21,489 nt of DNA. Source: Acidobacteriota bacterium (GTDB lineage Bacteria > Acidobacteriota > Blastocatellia > Pyrinomonadales > Pyrinomonadaceae). Of the stretch, positions 1-6,975 are shown in pieces; positions within the stretch are counted from its first letter, which is position 1; every line of letters starts with the position of its first letter. Below the pieces are notes generated by a model, which was not told where the DNA came from, did no database searches, and saw nothing but the letters and a program-made list of their open reading frames with translations. A program made the position numbers and the translations under genes. Location of the stretch: NCBI GenBank assembly GCA_963169175.1, contig CAUJFK010000310.1, positions 1-21,489 on the forward strand, in the 5' to 3' direction.

Positions 1-453
1 GCAAACGCCTTCGACCTTTGGCGGCTTTGAATAAATATTGTATATCTCACCGCATACGGGGCAGGTCCGGCGTCCGGTCAGACGCTTAACCAACTCGTCT
101 TTCGGAACATCGATCTCGATAGCCTGAATATCTTTTCCCCGTTCTTTAGCAAGTTCCTCAAGCTGTTCAGCCTGCACAGCCGTTCGCGGATAGCCATCCA
201 GAACGTAGGTTCCGGCGGTATCCGGTTTCGAAGTTCGCTCACGGACGATGCGGTAAGTGACGTCATCCGAGATCAGCTTGCCCGACGCCATTATCTCCTG
301 CACCTCACGTGCAAGCGGCGTGTCCTGCGTCTTCATCTCGCGGAATATATCGCCTGTTGATATCTGCGGAATGCCGCAACGCTCCTGCAGAAGTCTTGCC
401 TGCGTTCCCTTCCCGGCTCCGGGAGCCCCTATTAATACAACGATCTTGCTCAT
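1..453 (-). CDS. adk: Adenylate kinase, N-terminal 151 residues (cut by window edge)
   Basis: Adenylate kinase interconverts ATP + AMP and 2 ADP in the cytoplasm. Translating from the ATG at 453-451 gives an unbroken frame to the window edge. The P-loop GAPGAGKGTQ is at residues 9-18, followed by the AMP-binding STGDIFRE segment and a DGYPRT motif (the family usually has DGFPR). The LID begins at GRRTCPVCG, with a further Cys about 17 residues later at the edge. This is the long, probably zinc-binding LID type. The C-terminal third lies outside the window. It is the gene after secY, as in most spc operons. The start is supported by GGGGA about 9-10 nt upstream, at the foot of a large hairpin. 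Confidence 0.95.
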   Translation of the reverse strand, partial: MSKIVVLIGAPGAGKGTQARLLQERCGIPQISTGDIFREMKTQDTPLAREVQEIMASGKLISDDVTYRIVRERTSKPDTAGTYVLDGYPRTAVQAEQLEELAKERGKDIQAIEIDVPKDELVKRLTGRRTCPVCGEIYNIYSKPPKVEGVC

Positions 454-465
454 TAGGTCTTTTCC

Positions 466-524
466 CCACAGAGACACAAAGACACAGAGAGTCTTTGTGT
501 CTCTGTGTCTTTGTGTCTCTGTGG
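466..524. repeat. Perfect 25-bp inverted repeat between secY and adk (family D)
   Basis: Positions 466-490 and 500-524 are exact reverse complements (CCACAGAGACAC... / ...GTGTCTCTGTGG) around a 9-nt loop. The right part is also a near-tandem repeat of a GTCTTTGTGTCTCTGTG unit. It fills most of the 80-bp secY-adk spacer. In the transcript it would fold into a very stable hairpin about 12 nt before the adk start. There is no T-run after it, so it does not look like a Rho-independent terminator. Confidence 0.95.
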
Positions 525-533
525 TTCAATTTG

Positions 534-1952
534 TTATGTCCGCCGTCCTCGCAGTTGCGAGCCGGCGCCGAGGAAGCCCTCATAGTTCCTCATCACAAGC
601 TGCGCCTCTATTTGAGAAACGGTATCCATCGCAACACCGACAATGATCAGCAGCGATGTACCGCCAAAGTAGAACTGGTAGCCAAGCCCTGTCGGGATCC
701 AGCTCAATCCCGGCGTCGCGGTAAAGAACGCGTCCAGATTGTCGCCAATGAATGGGAGCCGTCCGACGCGGAATCCGCTAAGCAGTATCTGCGGAATGAA
801 CGCGACCAATGCGAGATAAATAGCACCGACCGTGGTCAGCCGCGTCAGAATTCGGTTAAGGTAATCGGCCGTCGGTGCACCTGGCCGGATGCCAGCGACA
901 AAGCCGCCGTGCTTGCGAAGATTGTCGGCAACTTCGTCCGTGTTGAAAATGATCGTGATGTAAAAGAATGTGAACAAAACGATCAGCGATATAAATACCA
1001 GTTCGTAATACGGGTCGCCGCCGTGAAACGATTGGAAAAACGTGTATATCTTTGCCCACGTCGATGTCGTGTCGCCCTGTTGCGGCGGAAATGCGGCGAA
1101 CAGCGTCTGCGGCATGGCCAGCACGGATGATGCAAAGATCACCGGAATAACGCCGCCCATGTTTATCTTCAACGGCAGGCTTGTTTCCTGGCCGGAGAAT
1201 GTTTGATTTCCTACGCGCCGGCTGGCATAACTTATCGCAATATTTCGCCGCGCGGATTCGACATATACGATCAGTGCCGTCAGACCGACCATGACGATGA
1301 CGAGGAAGATCACGCCAAGCGTCTGCATCGCATCTCCTGCTCCCACGCGCTCGGAGATCTGCATAACGGCGCCCGGCATGCCGATCACAATACCTGCAAA
1401 AATGAGCAGCGAAATACCGTTTCCAACCCCGCGTTCGGTGATCTGCTCGCCCAACCACATTACAAAGATCGTCCCGGTCGTCAGCGTTACAACGATCATC
1501 ATCGTCGCTGACCACGTTTCAGGAATGATGCCGTTCTTGCTCAACCAGGTCGCGACAAAGAAGGTCTGGACAGCGCAAAGGACCACGGTCATGTAGCGTG
1601 TCCACTGGTTTAGCTTCTGGCGGCCGACCTCGCCTTCTTCCTGGATCTTCTTGACCGCCGGCGAAAGCACCGGAAGTAGCTGCATAATGATCGACGCCGT
1701 AATGTATGGCGTCACACCCAAGGCAAATACTGAAATGGTCCTGAAGTTTCCGCCCGAAAACAGATCGAGTACGCCAAGCAGCGTCCCGGCCACGTCCTGC
1801 CAAACCGCTTCCAGACGGACCTTATCAATGCCCGGCGCCGCAATATGTGCGCCCAAACGGTAAACCGCCAGAAGCCCGAGCGTAAATAGAATACGCTTCC
1901 GGAGCTCCGGGATCTTGAACATGTTCTGGACGGCGTTTAGAAACTGCTCCAT
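534..1952 (-). CDS. secY: Preprotein translocase subunit SecY
   Basis: SecY is the channel-forming subunit of the SecYEG translocon in the inner membrane. The 472-residue product begins MEQFLNAVQNMFKIPELRKR, which leads into the first membrane helix. It contains the typical GGVIPVIFASSVLAMPQ segment, the NTDEVADNLRKHGGFVAGIRPG cytoplasmic loop and the C-terminal VAMDTVSQIEAQLVMRNYEGFL motif. About ten hydrophobic segments are visible. Length is slightly above the usual 430-450, mainly because of a longer periplasmic loop around QGDTTSTWAKIYTFFQSFHG. The ATG at 1952-1950 has AGGA five bases upstream. It sits between rplO and adk, the standard place. Confidence 0.98.
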   Translation of the reverse strand: MEQFLNAVQNMFKIPELRKRILFTLGLLAVYRLGAHIAAPGIDKVRLEAVWQDVAGTLLGVLDLFSGGNFRTISVFALGVTPYITASIIMQLLPVLSPAVKKIQEEGEVGRQKLNQWTRYMTVVLCAVQTFFVATWLSKNGIIPETWSATMMIVVTLTTGTIFVMWLGEQITERGVGNGISLLIFAGIVIGMPGAVMQISERVGAGDAMQTLGVIFLVIVMVGLTALIVYVESARRNIAISYASRRVGNQTFSGQETSLPLKINMGGVIPVIFASSVLAMPQTLFAAFPPQQGDTTSTWAKIYTFFQSFHGGDPYYELVFISLIVLFTFFYITIIFNTDEVADNLRKHGGFVAGIRPGAPTADYLNRILTRLTTVGAIYLALVAFIPQILLSGFRVGRLPFIGDNLDAFFTATPGLSWIPTGLGYQFYFGGTSLLIIVGVAMDTVSQIEAQLVMRNYEGFLGAGSQLRGRRT

Positions 1953-1968
1953 AAAAATCCTGTGTTTC

Positions 1969-2000
1969 GAGTAGCTCCCGCCTGTTGAGGCCAGGTACTC
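1969..2000. repeat. Nested hairpin in rplO-secY spacer
   Basis: GAGTA (1969-1973) pairs with TACTC (1996-2000). Inside, GCCT-GTTG-AGGC (1980-1991) forms a second small stem. It occupies the 52-bp gap between the rplO stop and the secY start. It is one more example of the palindromic filling of spacers in this cluster. It does not match the other families and lacks a T-run. Confidence 0.5.
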
Positions 2001-2004
2001 AAAA

Positions 2005-2469
2005 CTAAACCGCAGCTTTAGAGATCAGTGTAGCGGAACCACCGGCTCGTTCGATCTTGTCCTTGGCAGTTTTGGTAAACCGATGTGCCGAGATCTTCAA
2101 CCCCTTTGAAACATCTCCGTTACCGAGGATAACAAGGTCATGCTTTGCCTTTTTGATCAGGCCGCGTTCATGCAGGACCTCAGGCGTAACCTCGTCACCG
2201 GCATTGAAACTTGCTTCGATCTTGGCCAGGCTGATCTCGATCCACTGCTTCTTGAAAATATTCGTGAACCCGCGCTTTGGCAGACGCCGCTGCAGAGGCA
2301 TCTGGCCGCCTTCAAATCCAGGCCGGCTGCTGTAACCGGAACGCGATTTCTGCCCCTTGTGCCCGCGGCCCGCAGTTTTTCCGAGCCCCGAACCGGGCCC
2401 GCGGCCCACACGCTTTTTCTTATGCGTCGATCCGGGTGCGGGTTTTATGTTATTAAGTCCTAATGCCAT
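2005..2469 (-). CDS. rplO: 50S ribosomal protein L15
   Basis: L15 is a large-subunit protein that assembles late around the 23S rRNA core. The product starts MALGLNNIKPAPGSTHKKKR and continues with the signature RVGRGPGSGLGKTAGRGHKGQKSRSG and GGQMPLQRRLPKRGF. It is 154 residues, within the family range. The open frame extends 22 codons further upstream, but that stretch (rich in R, C and E) has no similarity to L15. The ATG at 2469-2467 has AGAGGAAA about 6-8 nt upstream, so I use it as the start. It follows rpmD and precedes secY. Confidence 0.97.
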   Translation of the reverse strand: MALGLNNIKPAPGSTHKKKRVGRGPGSGLGKTAGRGHKGQKSRSGYSSRPGFEGGQMPLQRRLPKRGFTNIFKKQWIEISLAKIEASFNAGDEVTPEVLHERGLIKKAKHDLVILGNGDVSKGLKISAHRFTKTAKDKIERAGGSATLISKAAV

Positions 2470-2501
2470 TGTATTTCCTCTTTCAATAAGATCTTTAATG
2501 C

Positions 2502-2516
2502 AGAGACAGCGTCTCT
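2502..2516. repeat. Small hairpin in rpmD-rplO spacer
   Basis: AGAGAC-AGC-GTCTCT is a 6-bp stem with a 3-nt loop, between the rpmD stop and the rplO ribosome-binding site. It is too short to assign to a family, although the GAGAC/GTCTC core resembles the family D hairpin before adk. Confidence 0.45.
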
Positions 2517-2527
2517 CAGTTAAAATC

Positions 2528-2731
2528 CTATTCAACGATCCTCAGCAAATGGGGGATCTTTGCGACAATACCGCGTGTCGCCGCCGAATCCGGACGCGTG
2601 ACAACCTGGTTCAGCTTCGTTATCCCGAGGTTGCGGACAATGTCCTTTTGCTTTTGCGAATAACCGATCGAACTCCGGTAATACTGGATCTTGATCGTCC
2701 CGCCGGTCGATTTTTCTGTGTTCTTAGCCAT
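2528..2731 (-). CDS. rpmD: 50S ribosomal protein L30
   Basis: L30 is a small late-assembling protein of the 50S subunit. The 67-residue product reads TIKIQYYRSSIGYSQKQKDIVRNLGI and ends in DSAATRGIVAKIPHLLRIVE, the usual L30 fold in the bacterial short form. A short N-terminal addition (MAKNTEKSTGG) precedes the first strand, which makes it slightly longer than the typical 58-60 residues. It lies between rpsE and rplO, the standard spc position. Confidence 0.96.
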   Translation of the reverse strand: MAKNTEKSTGGTIKIQYYRSSIGYSQKQKDIVRNLGITKLNQVVTRPDSAATRGIVAKIPHLLRIVE

Positions 2732-2793
2732 GATCTTTGGAACGCCGCCTTTTCAGCGGTCTGTTTTTGCCGGCGACTTGCCAGCTACTCCGC

Positions 2794-3297
2794 CTACACC
2801 AATTCCTCAACCTGCTTACCGCGAAGCCTTGCTACCTCGATCGGATCCTTCATCCGCATCAAGCCATTGAACGTGGCACGCACAACGTTATGGTTGTTGC
2901 TCGAACCAAGGATCTTCGTGCGGACGTTATGCACGCCCAGGCTCTGCAATACCAGGCGAACCGCTCCACCGGCGATAACACCTGTACCTTCTTCCGCGGG
3001 TTTGAGCAGCACACGGCCGGCACCATATTCGCCGATCAGCTCGTGCGGCAGCGTTCCGTTGATGAGCGGTACGCGGATCAGGCTGTTCTTTGCCGCCTCA
3101 ACCGCTTTCTTGATCGCGTTCGGCACTTCCTTTGCCTTTCCGGTCCCAAAACCAACATGTCCCGCTTCGTCGCCGACGACGACCAATGCCGCGAACGACA
3201 TATTCTTACCGCCCTTCACGACCTTCGTGACACGGTTGATCGAAATCAGCTGGTCCTTCAACAAAAGGCCGTTCGGAGAAATTCTTTGTTTATTCAT
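2794..3297 (-). CDS. rpsE: 30S ribosomal protein S5
   Basis: S5 is a 30S protein that helps decoding accuracy and the helicase activity at the mRNA entry. The 167-residue product has the N-terminal double-stranded RNA-binding fold (INRVTKVVKGGKNMSFAALVVVGD) and the GHVGFGTGKAKEVPNAIKKA signature. It continues with the C-terminal GTGVIAGGAVRLVLQSLGVHNVRTKILGSSN region. No residues appear to be missing. The start codon overlaps the end of rplR by 8 bases (3290-3297), which suggests translational coupling. Confidence 0.98.
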   Translation of the reverse strand: MNKQRISPNGLLLKDQLISINRVTKVVKGGKNMSFAALVVVGDEAGHVGFGTGKAKEVPNAIKKAVEAAKNSLIRVPLINGTLPHELIGEYGAGRVLLKPAEEGTGVIAGGAVRLVLQSLGVHNVRTKILGSSNNHNVVRATFNGLMRMKDPIEVARLRGKQVEELV

Positions 3298-3691
3298 TAC
3301 CCTCTTCCTTTGCTGGCTTGCCCGCGGCTGCCTCGTTCTTGTTCAGTCCGGCCTCCCGCGTCGCGTCGAGCAAGGCTTTGACACGCCCGTGATATACATA
3401 GCCGCCGCGGTCAAACACAACATTCGATACGCCAGCAGCAAGAGCACGCTCGGCGATCACCTTGCCGATATTCTCGGCCGCGGCAATATTGCCTCCGGTT
3501 CCCGCAAATGCCTTCTCGGCGGTCGAGGCCGTCGCAAGCGTCTGGCCCGAATTGTCATCAATAACCTGGGCGTAGATGTGGTTCAGGCTGCGAAACACCG
3601 CCAATCTCGGCCGTTCAGCCGTGCCGCGAACTTTCTTGCGGATGCGGCTGTGTACGCCGCGTCGAATATCTGCTCTGCTTTTCTGTGCCAT
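3290..3691 (-). CDS. rplR: 50S ribosomal protein L18
   Basis: L18 binds 5S rRNA in the central protuberance. The 133-residue product has an N-terminal basic segment (RRGVHSRIRKKVRGTAERPRLAVFRS) and then the conserved HIYAQVIDD. It continues with IGKVIAERALAAGVSNVVFDRGGYVYHGRVKALLDATREAGL. A tail of about 16 residues rich in K, E and A (KNEAAAGKPAKEEGNE) extends beyond the normal end of about 117-120 residues. The tail's last codons overlap the start of rpsE. Confidence 0.98.
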   Translation of the reverse strand: MAQKSRADIRRGVHSRIRKKVRGTAERPRLAVFRSLNHIYAQVIDDNSGQTLATASTAEKAFAGTGGNIAAAENIGKVIAERALAAGVSNVVFDRGGYVYHGRVKALLDATREAGLNKNEAAAGKPAKEEGNE

Positions 3692-3696
3692 ATCTC

Positions 3697-3751
3697 AATT
3701 TTGGATCTTGGATTGCCGATTGTGGATTTGAAATCTAAAATCCAGAATCTG
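3697..3751. repeat. Inverted repeat of the ATTTTGGATT family (B1), rplF-rplR spacer
   Basis: The 61-bp spacer reads as a left part with ATTTTGGATCTTGGATTG and GATTGTGGATTT and a right part with AAATCTAAAATCCAGAATC. These are imperfect reverse complements. It is the same repeat family as at 4321-4403, 9760-9840 and 10141-10172. Confidence 0.75.
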
Positions 3752-3752
3752 C

Positions 3753-4313
3753 TTACTTGCCCGTCTTGCCCGGCTTTAGCTTATACTGCTTGGCCGCGTA
3801 GCGAACGCCCTTGCCTTTATATGCGTCGGGTTTACGCAGGCGGTTCAATTCCGCTGCCACCTGGCCGAGTTTCTGTTTGTCGATGCCGGTCAGCGTTATC
3901 GTCAACTGATACTGCGAAATTGACGTTTTTGCTCCGACGCGTTCGGCCTTAGCTTCAAGTCCGTCAGGAAGCGGGTATTCGATCGGGTGAGAATACCCAA
4001 GGGCGAATACGATCTTCTTGCCCTGAACGTCAGCCTTATAGCCCACACCAACAAGGTCAAGCTCGATCTTAAAGCCTTCGGTAACACCAACGACCGCATT
4101 GTTTGCCAACGCACGTGCCAAGCCGTGAAACGCCGCCAGATCGTCATTTGCCCGCTCAGCGACCAGCGTTCCGTCTTCCTGCTTGAATTTCACGCCGCCC
4201 GGGACCGGAGTGCTCAAGGTGCCCTTCGGGCCTTTGACCTCAAGCAGCGAATCGCTGATGTTAACGGTTACCCCGGCGGGGATCGTGATCGGTTTTTTTC
4301 CTACTCGTGACAT
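3753..4313 (-). CDS. rplF: 50S ribosomal protein L6
   Basis: L6 binds 23S rRNA near the factor-binding centre. The product starts MSRVGKKPITIPAGVTVNIS and contains VKGPKGTLSTPVP and GYSHPIEYPLPDGL. It ends with GQVAAELNRLRKPDAYKGKGVRYAAKQYKLKPGKTGK, the C-terminal L6 signature. It is 186 residues, close to the usual 177-180. The frame is open for 24 more codons upstream, but those codons are a translated copy of the intergenic repeat (IQNRQSKIQNR), so the ATG at 4313-4311 is used. Confidence 0.98.
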   Translation of the reverse strand: MSRVGKKPITIPAGVTVNISDSLLEVKGPKGTLSTPVPGGVKFKQEDGTLVAERANDDLAAFHGLARALANNAVVGVTEGFKIELDLVGVGYKADVQGKKIVFALGYSHPIEYPLPDGLEAKAERVGAKTSISQYQLTITLTGIDKQKLGQVAAELNRLRKPDAYKGKGVRYAAKQYKLKPGKTGK

Positions 4314-4320
4314 AACTTTC

Positions 4321-4403
4321 CGATTTTGGATTTTGGATTGCCGATTTTGGATTCGCCTTATGCCACGAGGCAATCTAAAATCCAAAATCTAAAATCCAAA
4401 ATC
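4321..4403. repeat. Long inverted repeat of the ATTTTGGATT family (B2), rpsH-rplF spacer
   Basis: The left arm (4321-4353) carries three GATTTTGGATT-type units. The right arm (about 4371-4403) carries CAATCTAAAATCC and AAAATCCAAAATC units. The arms are largely complementary around a loop of about 17 nt (cgccttatgccacgagg). It fills almost the whole gap between the rpsH stop and the rplF start. This is one of the two longest copies of the family in the window. Confidence 0.9.
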
Positions 4404-4405
4404 AA

Positions 4406-4798
4406 CTAATAGACCTGGGCTAATATCTCGCCCCCGACATTTTCGGCCTTAGCCCGCTTACCGCTCATCAGGCCGCGCGAGGTCGAGATGATATTCACAC
4501 CGTACCCGCCCAGCACCCGTGGAATCTCGCCGGCACCGACGTAAACGCGGCGGCCTGGACGCGAAACGCGTGCAAGGTGCGTGATCGATGATGTACCGCG
4601 CGAATCATATCGAAGGAAAACGCGGATCACATACTTCGGCCCTTCGCCCTTGGTCGAGTAGTTATTGATGTAGCCCTCTTCCTTCAGGATGCGGGCAACC
4701 TCGACCTTCAGCTTCGAACCAGGAATATCCACCCGCGGGTGATTTGCAGCGATCGCGTTGCGTATCCGCGTTAGCATGTCGGCTATTGGATCTGTCAT
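4406..4798 (-). CDS. rpsH: 30S ribosomal protein S8
   Basis: S8 is a primary 16S rRNA-binding protein and, in E. coli, the translational repressor of the spc operon. The 130-residue product starts MTDPIADMLTRIRNAI. It contains RVSRPGRRVYVGAGEIPRVLGGYGVNIISTSRG and LMSGKRAKAENVGGEILAQVY, the conserved RNA-binding C-terminus. Length is standard. GGAG lies about ten bases before the ATG. I did not find a clear S8 operator-like structure around rplE here. Confidence 0.98.
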   Translation of the reverse strand: MTDPIADMLTRIRNAIAANHPRVDIPGSKLKVEVARILKEEGYINNYSTKGEGPKYVIRVFLRYDSRGTSSITHLARVSRPGRRVYVGAGEIPRVLGGYGVNIISTSRGLMSGKRAKAENVGGEILAQVY

Positions 4799-4910
4799 TC
4801 TACTTAAACTCCGTCAATTGATCGCGGATCGTGGATTCGGGGATCTCGCATTCTCGAATGATCCGCATCCTCTTCCGTTCCGCATTTTCATACTCTTACA
4901 ACGACTGCGT

Positions 4911-4955
4911 GTTATAGATTCAAAATCCAAAATCCGCAATCTCAAATCCCAATCG
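4911..4955. repeat. Partial copy of the ATTTTGGATT family (B3), rpsN-rpsH spacer
   Basis: TTCAAAATCCAAAATCCGCAATCTCAAATCCC lies just after the rpsN stop. The rest of the 159-bp spacer (4799-4957) has degenerate partners such as GGATCGTGGATTCGGGGATC (4825-4844). No gene is visible in this spacer. It is the longest gap inside the spc block. Confidence 0.65.
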
Positions 4956-4957
4956 GC

Positions 4958-5263
4958 TCACCAGCTCGATTTCACAACACCCGGGATCTGACCCTCAAGC
5001 GACAATTCACGCAGGGCGATCCTCGAGATACCGAACTTCCTCAAATATCCGCGTGAACGGCCCGACTGCGAGCAGCGGTTTCGTACCCGGATCGGGCTTC
5101 CATCTCGCGGCATTTTCTGAAGCTTTATCACCGCCGCATCGACCTCTTCCGGGGTCGATCGCGGATTGTTGATGATCGCTTTCGCCGTCGATCGACGCTC
5201 GCGCCAAAGTGCCACTTTCCGCTTCCGATCGTTGTTCTTTACTACCTTACTGATCTTTGCCAT
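4958..5263 (-). CDS. rpsN: 30S ribosomal protein S14 (zinc-free type)
   Basis: S14 sits in the 30S head near the A and P sites. The 101-residue product carries the signature NRCSQSGRSRGYLRKFGISRIALRE and ends GQIPGVVKSSW. It is the long form without the CxxC...CxxC zinc ribbon found in the short S14 paralogues. It keeps a single Cys, in NRCSQSGR. Many bacteria use the short zinc form in the spc operon, so the zinc-independent form as the operon copy is worth noting. Confidence 0.98.
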   Translation of the reverse strand: MAKISKVVKNNDRKRKVALWRERRSTAKAIINNPRSTPEEVDAAVIKLQKMPRDGSPIRVRNRCSQSGRSRGYLRKFGISRIALRELSLEGQIPGVVKSSW

Positions 5264-5286
5264 ATCTTTTTCTTCAACACGAAGAT

Positions 5287-5359
5287 ACTGAGACGCTCGT
5301 TTTGTTTAGAACCGATCAGCAGCGAGAAAACTCTCAAACACTCTGCGTCACTGCGTCTT
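5287..5359. repeat. Weak inverted repeat in rplE-rpsN spacer
   Basis: ACTGAGACGC (5287-5296) pairs imperfectly with GCGTCTTAGC (5353-5362). The surrounding text (CTGCGTCACTGCGTCTTAGCGTC) shows short tandem GCGTC units. It is degenerate and I do not assign it firmly to a family. No gene is seen in this 108-bp spacer. Confidence 0.4.
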
Positions 5360-5371
5360 AGCGTCAAAAAC

Positions 5372-5911
5372 CTACTGCCTAAAGGGCATTCCCATCGATT
5401 TCAGCAGTGAGCGTGCCTGCTCATCCGTTTTCGCGGTCGTTACGATCGAGATATTCATCCCGCGCGTTTTATCGACCTTGTTAAAATCGATCTCCGGAAA
5501 AATGAGCTGTTCACGAACGCCAAGCGTATAATTTCCGCGGCCGTCAAACGCCTTGCGCGAAATGCCGCGGAAATCGCGTACACGCGGCAGAGCGATCGAG
5601 ATCAGCCGGTCGAGAAACTCGTACATCCTGTCACCGCGAAGCGTGACCATCGTTCCAATGCTCATTCCCTGCCGCAGCTTGAATGCCGCGATCGATTTCT
5701 TGGCCTTAGTGATGACCGGTTTCTGTCCCGTGACCACTTTGAGCTCGTCCGAAGCCACATCGAGGACCTTAGCGTTGGCACTTGCCTCGCCGAGTCCCAT
5801 ATTGACTACGATCTTCTCGATCTTCGGGATGGCCATCGGGTTCTTGATGTCGAACTCTTTGGCCAGTGCCGGTGCGATCTCGTTCTTATACTTTTCTCTG
5901 AGTCTTGCCAT
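5372..5911 (-). CDS. rplE: 50S ribosomal protein L5
   Basis: L5 binds 5S rRNA and contacts the P-site tRNA. The 179-residue product starts MARLREKYKNEIAPALAKEFDIKNPMAIPKIEKIVVNMGLGEA. It contains GQKPVITKAKKSIAAFKLRQGMSIG and the C-terminal PRVRDFRGISRKAFDGRGNYTLGVREQLIFPEID motif. Length and sequence are fully typical. It lies between rplX and rpsN as expected. Confidence 0.98.
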   Translation of the reverse strand: MARLREKYKNEIAPALAKEFDIKNPMAIPKIEKIVVNMGLGEASANAKVLDVASDELKVVTGQKPVITKAKKSIAAFKLRQGMSIGTMVTLRGDRMYEFLDRLISIALPRVRDFRGISRKAFDGRGNYTLGVREQLIFPEIDFNKVDKTRGMNISIVTTAKTDEQARSLLKSMGMPFRQ

Positions 5912-5989
5912 TACTTTAAGTTTCCGGTTTCTATTTCCTTGTTTCGCATTCGTTCAATAGACCTGGAACCCGAAACCTGGAATAGGAAC

Positions 5990-6421
5990 TTATTCTTCTG
6001 CTTCCCTGTCAGCTGCCGTCTTCTTCGGCTCCTTTGTGCCAAAAACATTCGGCAGCGGGACGATCTTTCCGCTTTTAGCCACGCGGACCTTGTTGCCGTC
6101 TCGGACCTCGATCTTCACACGTGTCGGCTTGCCGCTTTCCGGATCGATTAAGGCCACGTTCGACGCATCGACCCAGCCTTCCTGCTGGACGATCCCGCCT
6201 TCCCTATTCAACTGCGGAACCGGTTTGCGGTGACGCTTCTGAATATTGGCCCCTTCGACCTTGACCTTGCCATTCCGCGCATCGACCGCGATAACCCTGC
6301 CGCGATACGGCTGCCGCTTGCCCTGGCTGTCATACCGCGCATATTCCTTACCCGCGATAAATACAACCTGGTCGCCGCGCTTGATCTTGCTTGTGACTGT
6401 TCCTTTCTTTTCCGTCTTCAT
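5990..6421 (-). CDS. rplX: 50S ribosomal protein L24, with insertion in the KOW motif
   Basis: L24 starts assembly of the 50S subunit and lines the exit of the peptide tunnel. The product is 143 residues, against about 100-105 usually. The KOW motif begins normally (SKIKRGDQVVFIAGKE). About ten extra residues (around YARYDSQGKRQPY, residues 27-39) separate it from RGRVIAVDARNGKVKVEGANIQKRH. A further C-terminal tail (KSGKIVPLPNVFGTKEPKKTAADREAEE) adds about 25 residues. The frame is continuous, so the insertion is genuine in this sequence. The neighbours rplN and rplE confirm identity. Confidence 0.97.
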   Translation of the reverse strand: MKTEKKGTVTSKIKRGDQVVFIAGKEYARYDSQGKRQPYRGRVIAVDARNGKVKVEGANIQKRHRKPVPQLNREGGIVQQEGWVDASNVALIDPESGKPTRVKIEVRDGNKVRVAKSGKIVPLPNVFGTKEPKKTAADREAEE

Positions 6422-6430
6422 CTTCTTATT

Positions 6431-6520
6431 CTTTTTCTTTTCCTCTTATTCCTGTTAGTCCTCTTATCGGTAGTCAGAAAATCCGAACCACCAAAAAAGA
6501 TGGCGAAGAGGAAAAAGAAA
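6431..6520. repeat. Imperfect inverted repeat in rplN-rplX spacer
   Basis: A pyrimidine stretch with CTTTTTCTTTTCCTCTTAT near 6431 faces AAGAGGAAAAAGAAA (6506-6520) across a loop containing CTGTTAGTCCTCTTATCGG. The arms are partly complementary. The spacer (6422-6526, 105 bp) shows no gene. Confidence 0.5.
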
Positions 6521-6526
6521 CGACAC

Positions 6527-6895
6527 CTAAATAACTTCCGGAGCCAAGCTCACGATCTTCATAAAATTCTTTTCACGAAGCTCACGTGCAACTGGTCCGA
6601 AGACGCGTGTACCGACGGGTGTTCCGTCGTCTTTGATAAGCACAGCAGCATTTTCGTCAAAGCGAATATAGCTGCCATCACGCCGGCGAACTTCCTTTCG
6701 TGTGCGCACAATAACGGCGTTATAAACCTTTCCCTTTTTCGCCGTGCCGTCCGGCGCAGCTTCCTTCACCGTCACCTTTATCTTGTCGCCGAGCCGAGCG
6801 ATCTTTGACGTCGAGCCGCCGATCGGAGCGATCATCTCAACCCGTTTCGCCCCTGAATTATCCGCGACCGCCAAAGAGGTCTGCATCTGAATCAT
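6527..6895 (-). CDS. rplN: 50S ribosomal protein L14
   Basis: L14 sits at the subunit interface and forms bridges with 16S rRNA. The 122-residue product starts MIQMQTSLAVADNSGAKRVEMI. It has KGKVYNAVIVRTRKEVRRRDGSYIRFDENAAVLIKDDGTPVGTRVFGPVARELREKNFMKIVSLAPEVI, the complete family pattern. Length matches the universal 122 residues. It is the first gene of the canonical spc block and follows rpsQ here. Confidence 0.99.
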   Translation of the reverse strand: MIQMQTSLAVADNSGAKRVEMIAPIGGSTSKIARLGDKIKVTVKEAAPDGTAKKGKVYNAVIVRTRKEVRRRDGSYIRFDENAAVLIKDDGTPVGTRVFGPVARELREKNFMKIVSLAPEVI

Positions 6896-6908
6896 AAATT
6901 ACCTCGTA

Positions 6909-6975
6909 TTTTCGATCTGCGAATGTCGATCCTCAACCTTCACTCACTCGCAAATCGCGAATTGCAAATCGAAAA
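6909..6975. repeat. Inverted repeat in rpsQ-rplN spacer (B-like, GCGAATTTGC type)
   Basis: TTTTCGATCTGCGAA (6909-6923) faces CGCAAATCGCGAATTGCAAATCGAAAA (about 6949-6975). The arms are imperfect complements and reach up to the rpsQ stop codon. The pattern resembles the copy between rplC and rplD at 12303-12373. Confidence 0.65.

Noticed and set aside
466..524. Rho-independent terminator between secY and adk
   Set aside because: The stem is AT-mixed and is not followed by a T-run on the transcribed strand. adk has an SD immediately after it and normally belongs to the operon.
2357..3952. 531-codon open frame on the plus strand across rplO, rpmD, rpsE, rplR and rplF
   Set aside because: It runs antisense through five certain ribosomal protein genes and their spacers, and its product resembles no family. 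The high GC third positions of the real genes keep the opposite frame open.
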